This document shows, one piece after another, positions 1 to 4,896 of a DNA stretch of 6,431 nt (position 1 is the first letter of the stretch; each line of letters begins with the position of its first letter). The position numbers and the translations under genes are program-made. The notes beneath the pieces were generated by a model. That model did not search any database. It was not told the DNA's origin and saw nothing but the letters and a program-made list of their open reading frames with translations. Source of the DNA: Candidatus Atribacteria bacterium (GTDB taxonomy: Bacteria > Atribacterota > JALVIU01); contig JALVIU010000016.1 of assembly GCA_027028665.1 (NCBI GenBank), forward strand, positions 1-6,431, given 5' to 3'.

Positions 1-443
1 ACCATACCCCAATATCCCTTTATACTCCATGGTTGAATCCCGATAAGATGTTTTATGAATTTAGTAATAAGTCCCATTCTTCCAAAAAGGAGGATCCAGC
101 TATATGCACCAATAAATGCAGGCATGAGGTACGGTATCCAGATTATGGTGTTAAAAAAACCTCCCCCAGGCACCTTATAATGGGTAAGATAGTATGCTAT
201 AGGCAAGGTAAAGGTGATTATAAGAAGGGTGGCTATCACACCTATAGATAGAGAATTTGTAAGGGCACTCCTATAGTATTTCTGGGTAAAATATACTCCA
301 TAATTATTGAAGGTAAATTTGCCTGTATCTGGGTCTAAAAAACTCACCTTTAACATATTGAGGATAGGATAAAGCAAGAAAACTATTACAAAACCCAAAG
401 CTATAAGTTTTATTACAAACCAGAGTCTTCCGTATTGTCCCAT
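1..443 (-). CDS. ABC importer permease, N-terminal part (runs off left edge)
   Basis: This is the start of an inner-membrane permease that would form the channel of the importer encoded by the two genes upstream. I translated it by hand: ATG at 443-441, followed by 147 complete residues with no stop before the window edge. The protein begins MGQYGRLWFV. It has a first membrane segment at about residues 8-31, a periplasmic stretch with FTFNNYGVYF and YYRSALTNSL, a second segment at about 63-86, and a third at about 98-120 containing PAFIGAYSWILLFGRMG. That last stretch is typical of binding-protein-dependent permeases of the iron/phosphonate class (MetI-like fold). The start is supported by AGAGGA at 449-454, 5 nt upstream, and by its position 1 nt after the ATPase stop (TGA-T-ATG), which suggests translational coupling. 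Many members are fused double permeases of about 550 residues, but the window cannot show whether this one is. Function as an importer permease is secure; the substrate is not. Confidence 0.88.
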   Translation of the reverse strand, partial: MGQYGRLWFVIKLIALGFVIVFLLYPILNMLKVSFLDPDTGKFTFNNYGVYFTQKYYRSALTNSLSIGVIATLLIITFTLPIAYYLTHYKVPGGGFFNTIIWIPYLMPAFIGAYSWILLFGRMGLITKFIKHLIGIQPWSIKGYWGM

Positions 444-444
444 A

Positions 445-1509
445 TCAGTCCTCTAAAAAATGGATATCCCTTTCATCTACACCTATATATATCTCTTCCC
501 CCTCTTTGATCTCTTTGGAATCAAATGTCTCTACAGTAATCTCTCCCTCAAAACCTGAAATGCCCACCTTGTATTTTATAGATTTACCCAGGTATTGGAT
601 CTCATGTACCAAGGCCAAAACGGCATTGGGAATATGTGGATCTTTATCTATAATAATCTTCTCAGGCCTTATAGAAAGCTTTATATCTGGGTTATCAAAA
701 GGAGGTCTTGCCCCTATACTTATCTTCCATATACCACATGATATAATATATCCACCTTCTTTTTTTGTAAGTTTTGCAGGAAGTATATTGGTACTTCCTA
801 TAAAATCTGCTACAAAACTATTTTTTGGTCTACTGTATATCTCCATAGGTGTACCAATCTGTAAAAGCCTCCCAGATGACATAACCCCAATACGGGTGGA
901 TATGGAAAGTGCCTCTTCCTGGTCATGGGTTACATATATTGTGGTGGTATTGAGACGTTTTTGCAGTTGTTTTATATCACTCCTCATTTCTACCCTGAGT
1001 TTTGCATCGAGATTGGAGAGGGGTTCATCCATAAGTAATACCCGCGGTCTTATTACTATTGCACGGGCAACAGCCACACGTTGTCTCTGCCCTCCTGAGA
1101 GCTGATCTATCCTTCTTTTTTCCATGCCCTCAAGTCTCACAAGAGATATGGCCTCTTTTACCCTCTCCTCTATCTCCTTCCTTGAAAGCTTAAGTATGCG
1201 AAGGCCATAGGCGATATTATCAAATACATTTAAAAAAGGAAAAAGTGCATAACTCTGGAAAACTAAGGCAATTTTTCTCTTATGAGGTGGAAGATCAGTA
1301 ACATCTTCATCATCAAAATAGATCCTACCCCCATTTGGCCTTTCAAGGCCTGCAATAAGTCTTAAGAGGGTAGTTTTTCCACAGCCTGAAGGGCCAAGGA
1401 GGGTAAAAAGTTCAGATGGTGCAATTTCCAGGTTTAGCCCCTTTAATGCATCTACTCTATCAAAACTCTTTTTCAAACCTTCTATTCTAACAGATACGCC
1501 CTGTGACAT
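445..1509 (-). CDS. ABC importer ATPase, FbpC/PotA-like, with C-terminal TOBE-type region
   Basis: This 354-residue cytoplasmic subunit hydrolyses ATP to drive the importer. All catalytic motifs are intact: Walker A GPSGCGKTT (39-47), Q-loop Gln85 in VFQSYALFP, signature LSGGQ (137-141), Walker B VLLMDEP (157-163) with Asp161 and catalytic Glu162, D-loop SNLD (165-168), and switch His195 in YVTHDQEEA. The text from THDQEEAL to IGTPMEIYSRP is characteristic of the CUT1/PotA/FbpC group. Residues from about 240 on form the C-terminal regulatory/TOBE part (SIRPEKI near 279-285), and the total length is normal for the group. The ATG at 1509-1507 has AAAGG at 1519-1523, 9 nt upstream. The gene lies 69 nt after the binding-protein gene, with a strong hairpin in that gap, and 1 nt before the permease gene. 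ATPases of this group are similar across iron, polyamine, phosphonate and sugar-phosphate systems, so the substrate cannot be read from it. Confidence 0.95.
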   Translation of the reverse strand: MSQGVSVRIEGLKKSFDRVDALKGLNLEIAPSELFTLLGPSGCGKTTLLRLIAGLERPNGGRIYFDDEDVTDLPPHKRKIALVFQSYALFPFLNVFDNIAYGLRILKLSRKEIEERVKEAISLVRLEGMEKRRIDQLSGGQRQRVAVARAIVIRPRVLLMDEPLSNLDAKLRVEMRSDIKQLQKRLNTTTIYVTHDQEEALSISTRIGVMSSGRLLQIGTPMEIYSRPKNSFVADFIGSTNILPAKLTKKEGGYIISCGIWKISIGARPPFDNPDIKLSIRPEKIIIDKDPHIPNAVLALVHEIQYLGKSIKYKVGISGFEGEITVETFDSKEIKEGEEIYIGVDERDIHFLED

Positions 1510-1539
1510 ATATCTATACCTTTCCCTGTAGTTGTATAG

Positions 1540-1571
1540 TTAAAGGGGCACCTTAAATAGTGCCCCTTTAA
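1540..1571 (-). promoter_or_regulatory. Intercistronic hairpin between binding-protein and ATPase genes
   Basis: A perfect 11-bp inverted repeat (1540-1550 with 1561-1571; core TAAAGGGGCA / TGCCCCTTTA) extends inward by one C-G and one G-U pair in the minus-strand RNA, leaving a 6-nt loop. It begins 7 nt after the stop codon of the binding-protein gene. The 3' arm is followed by ACTATACAAC rather than a U-tract, so it is a poor intrinsic terminator. By analogy with hairpins found behind first genes of binding-protein transporter operons, I infer that it protects the 3' end of the upstream message, attenuates downstream transcription, or both. Either would give more binding protein than ATPase and permease. 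The structure is seen directly; the role is inferred. Confidence 0.8.
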
Positions 1572-1578
1572 AAAATAG

Positions 1579-2604
1579 TTACTTAAGAGGAAACTCCTTT
1601 TCAAAATCAAATTCCTTTGCAATCTTATCCTTATTGGTGTAGATGTACTCCCATCTTTTAAGGATATTTTTCCTATTTACTGCACCCCAGAATGGGTCAT
1701 ATTTTACCTGGATAATCTGATCAGGTGCAGGATAACCCTTTGGAACAGGTACATCTATCCTATTGGCCCTATCTCCCATTTCAACTAATTTTTCCTGAAA
1801 TTCCTTGGATACTGCAAAATCTATAAACATCTTTGCAGCATCAGGATGTTTTGCCCCTTTTATAAGATAAACTGCATCTGGTCTAAGTGCGGTACCTTCT
1901 ACCGGATATATAGCATCTACTGGTGCCCCACCCTGTTTATAGTGATAGATATTGTGCTCATGTGTTAGTCCAAGAGGATACTCCCCATTTGCTACATTCT
2001 TATAGGTAAGGCTGGATTTCGGGACAACTACAAGATTTTGAATAAGTCTTTTTTCATAATCCCATCCAAGGTCATATTCTCCAAATGCAAAGAGTTGAAT
2101 GAGAAGCTCTCCAAATGCAGATCCTGACCTTCTGGGATCAGGCATCAATACCTTTCCTTTCCACTTAGGATTAAGAAGGTCTCTCCATCCCTTTACCTCA
2201 CCCTTTTTTACAAGGTCTGTGTTATAGATTATAAGCATTGGGTGCAGACGAAGTGCTGTATACCATGGATGATTATCAGATTTATCGATTAGTGCATCAT
2301 TGTACTTTGTTACATATTCATCAAGTAGTTCTTTGATAGATGCAACAGAATCAACACCACCTGTAAATAATACATCAGCTTGAGGATTATTCTTTTCAGC
2401 TTTGATCCTTGCTATAAGCTCACCTGTTCCCCCTGTTACCATCATTACCTTGATACCTGTCTTTTGTTCAAACATCCTTGTAATAAGGTTGTTCTCCTCT
2501 GGCTGTGCAGGGCTATATACAACAACTACCTTAGATGAAGCCCATGCACCCTCTACAATCAACAAAAGCATTAAAATAACTAAAAAAACTAAACTTTTCT
2601 TCAT
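1579..2604 (-). CDS. Periplasmic substrate-binding protein of ABC importer (FbpA/AfuA-like, substrate unknown)
   Basis: This 341-residue extracytoplasmic protein should capture the ligand and deliver it to the permease. It opens with a Sec signal peptide: MKKS, a hydrophobic core to about residue 17, and probable cleavage after AWA (20-22). There is no lipobox Cys, so it is predicted to be soluble in the periplasm. The mature part begins KVVVVYSPAQPEE and shows the type-2 periplasmic-binding fold of the Fbp-like family: LFTGGVDS (79-86), WRDLLNPKWKGKV (140-152), DPRRSGSAFGE (156-166), GLTHEHN (212-218), GGAPVDAIYPVEGT (225-238), and HPDAAKMFIDFAVSKEFQ (253-270). Length is usual. The ATG at 2604-2602 has GGGGGTGAT at 2608-2616 as ribosome-binding site. 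It is the first gene of its operon behind a strong promoter. The adjacent tyrosines that bind Fe3+ in classical FbpA proteins are not seen (NIYHYKQGG occurs instead), so sugar phosphate, phosphonate or another anion is as plausible as iron. Confidence 0.92.
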   Translation of the reverse strand: MKKSLVFLVILMLLLIVEGAWASSKVVVVYSPAQPEENNLITRMFEQKTGIKVMMVTGGTGELIARIKAEKNNPQADVLFTGGVDSVASIKELLDEYVTKYNDALIDKSDNHPWYTALRLHPMLIIYNTDLVKKGEVKGWRDLLNPKWKGKVLMPDPRRSGSAFGELLIQLFAFGEYDLGWDYEKRLIQNLVVVPKSSLTYKNVANGEYPLGLTHEHNIYHYKQGGAPVDAIYPVEGTALRPDAVYLIKGAKHPDAAKMFIDFAVSKEFQEKLVEMGDRANRIDVPVPKGYPAPDQIIQVKYDPFWGAVNRKNILKRWEYIYTNKDKIAKEFDFEKEFPLK

Positions 2605-2633
2605 TACATCACCCCCATTGATATATTTTTAAA

Positions 2634-2662
2634 ATTTTAGCACAAAACTTTACAAAAGTCAA
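2634..2662 (-). promoter_or_regulatory. Sigma70-type extended -10 promoter for the importer operon
   Basis: On the minus strand, TTGACT (2657-2662) is followed by exactly 17 nt and then TAAAAT (2634-2639). A TGC immediately precedes the -10 hexamer, giving the extended -10 form TGn. Five of six bases match consensus in each hexamer. The predicted start is near 2627, leaving a leader of about 23 nt that carries the ribosome-binding site. No Fur-box-like palindrome was recognised here. Position, spacing and orientation all fit the start of the binding-protein gene. Confidence 0.82.
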
Positions 2663-2667
2663 CAAAA
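2642..2667. repeat. Three ACAAAA hexamers at exact 10-bp spacing across the promoter
   Basis: On the plus strand ACAAAA occurs at 2642-2647, 2652-2657 and 2662-2667, one helical turn apart. On the transcribed strand this is TTTTGT, and the repeats cover the promoter spacer and -35 region. They could act as phased A-tracts that bend the DNA or as repeated contacts for a regulator; the AT-rich composition also makes chance possible. Confidence 0.55.
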
Positions 2668-2766
2668 CAGTGGAAGTAAAAGAATCAACCTGGTTTTCGG
2701 TTGAGATATATCCTATTATAACCTCCTACAGGTATAAATATAGTTTCTTTTCTATTTTCTGAAGAT

Positions 2767-2820
2767 AAAGGAGGGGAGAGAAAATAATTAGATAAGTCTT
2801 AACCCCTCTCAACCTCCCCT
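2767..2820 (-). terminator. Imperfect hairpin, weak terminator candidate for the exporter operon
   Basis: GGAGG (plus 2770-2774) pairs with CCTCC (2813-2817), and GAGAG (2776-2780) with CTCTC (2806-2810), separated by a 1:2 internal loop. Weak G-U and A-U pairs extend the base outward. In the minus-strand transcript the stem is followed by UUUAU. The loop is long (25 nt) and the U-tract short, so termination would be inefficient. It lies about 230 nt beyond the exporter stop codon and is the only structure in the gap with a following run of U. Confidence 0.35.
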
Positions 2821-2883
2821 TTTTAAGTGGAAAAGTAGTTATGGGAGTTCCCTCTCTCCTGCCTTGAAAGAGGAATAAGGATC

Positions 2884-2921
2884 AGGGTAAGGTCTCTTCT
2901 ATTTAAAAGAAAACTCACCCC
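2884..2921 (-). other. RNA hairpin in the gap downstream of the exporter operon
   Basis: The arms 2884-2900 and 2905-2921 flank a 4-nt loop. In the minus-strand RNA, 16 of 17 positions pair when four G-U pairs are counted, with a single C-U mismatch. On the plus strand those four positions become A-C mismatches. The fold is therefore better in the exporter-sense transcript. No U-tract follows, so it is not called a terminator. Confidence 0.55.
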
Positions 2922-3003
2922 TAATATCTTCCAATTCTGATAGAAAGGGCATATATCTTATTTACTGTAAAGCCTATCTTTCCATAAAGAGGTTGTTGTT
3001 TAT

Positions 3004-3035
3004 ATAGGATTAACCGAAAGCCAATTTTATCCTAT
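3004..3035 (-). other. Hairpin 16 nt after the exporter stop codon
   Basis: ATAGGAT (3004-3010) and ATCCTAT (3029-3035) form a perfect 7-bp stem in the exporter message, with UGGC/GUUA able to add four pairs above an asymmetric bulge. The sequence after the stem is AUAAACAAC, lacking a U-tract. It may protect the 3' end of the message. It overlaps the right-hand inverted repeat of the possible dispersed element. Confidence 0.45.
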
Positions 3036-3051
3036 CATGGAAGTGACAAGA

Positions 3052-4896
3052 TCAAATATCCAGCCCCAGAAATTGACTCCTGTAAAGTTCTCTATAAAAA
3101 CCGCCTCTGGATAATAACTCTTCATGCCTCCCCTGCTCTACAATTCTTCCCTCTCTCATAACAAGTATATTATCTGCATCTCGAATAGTGGACAGCCTAT
3201 GAGCAATTACAAAACTGGTCCTACCTTTCATAAGATTTTTCATAGCCTTCTGTATATGTTTTTCGGTAAAGGTATCTACATTACTTGTAGCTTCATCAAG
3301 TATTAGAATATCAGGGTTTGCGATAAAAGCCCTTGCTATGGTTATAAGTTGTTTTTCCCCTTGAGAAATATTTGATGCCTCTTCATTAATAAAGGCACCA
3401 TATCCTCCAGGAAGTGCCATAATAAAGTGATGTGCCTGTGCCATTTTTGCTGCCTTTACTATCTCCTCATCTGTTGCCCCATCCTTTCCATATGCAATAT
3501 TTTCCTTTATTGTGCCATAAAATAGCCATGTATCCTGTAATACCATACCAAATATTCTTCTGAGGTTATCCCTTTTTATATCCCTGATATCTATATCATC
3601 TATCAAGATTTCACCCTTTTGAACATCATAGAATCTCATTAATAGGTTTACAAGTGTTGTTTTTCCTGCCCCAGTGGGACCCACAATTGCTATTGTCTGT
3701 CCACTTCTTATATGAATTGTAAGATCTTCTATAAGCTTCCTATCTGGTCTGTAGCTAAAATACACATTCTCAAAATCTATATTGCCTCTGGCCTTCTGTA
3801 ACTCTATAGCATTTTCTCCATCTGGTACTTCTTCTTCCTCATCCAGTATCTCAAATACCCTTTCTGCTGCAGCTATTGTAGATTGGATCATATTCATTAT
3901 ATTTGCGACCTGAGATATAGGTCTTGTAAATTGATTAGAATACTGTATAAATGCCTGTACATCTCCAAGTTCTATAGCCCTTTTTGTAACCATTATCCCT
4001 CCTGTTACCGCTACTATTACATATCCCAGATTACTTACAAATCTCATGAGAGGCATGGTAATCCCAGAGATAAACTGGGCCTTCCAGGAAGCATCGTAGA
4101 GTCGCTCATTCAATTTTCTAAATTTTTCTATACTATCCTCTTCTTTATTATATGCCTTTATTACAGGAAGTCCACCGAACATCTCCTCTACATGTCCATT
4201 TAGGACACCAAGTGATTTCTGTCTTTCCCTAAAATATTTCTGTGATCTTTTTACCAAAAAAGATACAATACCTACACTGAGAGGTAATATTATTATAGTA
4301 ATAAGTGTAAGCATAGGGCTTATAGTAAGCATCATAAATACAGTTCCTACTATTGCTACAAAGGATGTTATAAGCTGAATAAGGCTCTGATTTAGCGTGG
4401 TACTTATCATATCTATATCGTTTGTGACACGACTTAAGACCTCTCCATATGTACGGTTATCATAAAATCTTAGGGGGAGTTTTGTAAGCTTATCCATAAC
4501 CTCTGACCTTAACCTCTTTACAGTGCCCTGAGAAATTCCAGCCATGATATACTGTTGTATATACATAAATATAGCATTTAATGCATATAAAACCCCTACA
4601 GTTAAGAGAATCTTTAAGATATAGCTGAAATCTATATGGGCATTAGGAATATGCAGTATTCTTTCCATTACCCCTTGAAAAATCTTTGTTGTAGCTTTTC
4701 CAAGTATCTTAGGGGCAAGGACATTAAAGATAGTGGCAGATACAGCAAACCCGATAACTACTATTAGCAATAGGGTATATGGCTTAAGATAGAGAAGAAG
4801 CCTTTTGCCTGTGCCTTTGAAGTCTTTTGGCTTCTCCACTACCCCTCTTAAAGGTCCTCCTCCGTGTCCTCTGAATCCTACTCCCCTATCCTTCAT
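3052..4896 (-). CDS. Heterodimeric ABC exporter, catalytic half (TM288-like)
   Basis: This 614-residue half-transporter has a fused membrane domain and NBD and should pair with the product of the gene upstream to export lipids or amphiphilic compounds; the cargo is unknown. A Gly-rich cytoplasmic tail (GFRGHGGGP, 7-15) precedes EKPKDFKGTGKRLLLYLKPY. Membrane segments lie at about 41-62, 92-117, 172-190, 194-214, 280-303 and 312-335. The NBD has Walker A GPTGAGKTT (406-414), Q-loop Gln454, Walker B LILDE (531-535) with catalytic Glu535, D-loop SNVD (538-541) and switch His566 in IAHRLST. Its signature is degenerate, ISQGE (510-514) in place of LSGGQ, as is usual for this subunit type. Length is typical. 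The ATG at 4896-4894 overlaps the upstream stop as ATGA, with GAGGAGG at 4904-4910 seven nt before it. It ends the operon; a hairpin-rich gap follows. Confidence 0.95.
   Translation of the reverse strand: MKDRGVGFRGHGGGPLRGVVEKPKDFKGTGKRLLLYLKPYTLLLIVVIGFAVSATIFNVLAPKILGKATTKIFQGVMERILHIPNAHIDFSYILKILLTVGVLYALNAIFMYIQQYIMAGISQGTVKRLRSEVMDKLTKLPLRFYDNRTYGEVLSRVTNDIDMISTTLNQSLIQLITSFVAIVGTVFMMLTISPMLTLITIIILPLSVGIVSFLVKRSQKYFRERQKSLGVLNGHVEEMFGGLPVIKAYNKEEDSIEKFRKLNERLYDASWKAQFISGITMPLMRFVSNLGYVIVAVTGGIMVTKRAIELGDVQAFIQYSNQFTRPISQVANIMNMIQSTIAAAERVFEILDEEEEVPDGENAIELQKARGNIDFENVYFSYRPDRKLIEDLTIHIRSGQTIAIVGPTGAGKTTLVNLLMRFYDVQKGEILIDDIDIRDIKRDNLRRIFGMVLQDTWLFYGTIKENIAYGKDGATDEEIVKAAKMAQAHHFIMALPGGYGAFINEEASNISQGEKQLITIARAFIANPDILILDEATSNVDTFTEKHIQKAMKNLMKGRTSFVIAHRLSTIRDADNILVMREGRIVEQGRHEELLSRGGFYRELYRSQFLGLDI

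Larger units (their letters stand above)
2691..3023. repeat. Possible decayed dispersed intergenic repeat with inverted ends
   Basis: This is most of the 447-bp gap between the two operons and contains no credible gene. The ends carry an inverted 12-mer (tggttttcggtt at 2691-2702; aaccgaaagcca at 3012-3023) matching at 11 of 12 positions. Each copy is followed inward by an inverted ATCCTAT (2710-2716 and 3004-3010), although the spacing differs by 6 nt. The interior from about 2800 to 2896 has blocks such as aacccctctcaacctcccc and aggatcagggtaaggtct. These recall, from memory, palindromic CCCTCTCC...GGGTGAGG repeats found between genes in many environmental bacteria. No target-site duplication or transposase is seen. 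An alternative is simply a structured 3' untranslated region of the exporter operon. Confidence 0.4.

Noticed and set aside
33-251. 72-residue plus-strand open frame near the left edge
   Set aside because: It is antisense to the permease start, which has a good ribosome-binding site and membrane segments. The plus-strand protein has no recognisable features.
506-1105. 200-residue open frame on the plus strand
   Set aside because: It lies entirely antisense to the ATPase gene, whose motifs are all intact, and its translation shows no domain. It is a composition shadow.
1540-1571. Intrinsic terminator after the binding-protein gene
   Set aside because: The stem is strong, but the minus-strand transcript continues with ACUAUACAAC, not a U-tract. 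It is kept as an intercistronic hairpin instead.
2605-2700. Fur box in front of the importer operon
   Set aside because: No GATAATGATAATCATTATC-like palindrome was found, so iron regulation is not supported by the sequence.
2715-2743. TATAAT on the minus strand as a second importer promoter
   Set aside because: The hexamer is perfect, but the sequence 17 nt upstream (CTATAT) is unlike a -35 element and there is no extended -10.
2899-2952. 17-codon minus-strand frame (MPFLSELEDIRGEFSFK) in the gap
   Set aside because: There is no convincing ribosome-binding site, it is very short, and its end overlaps the RNA hairpin and repeat-like sequence.
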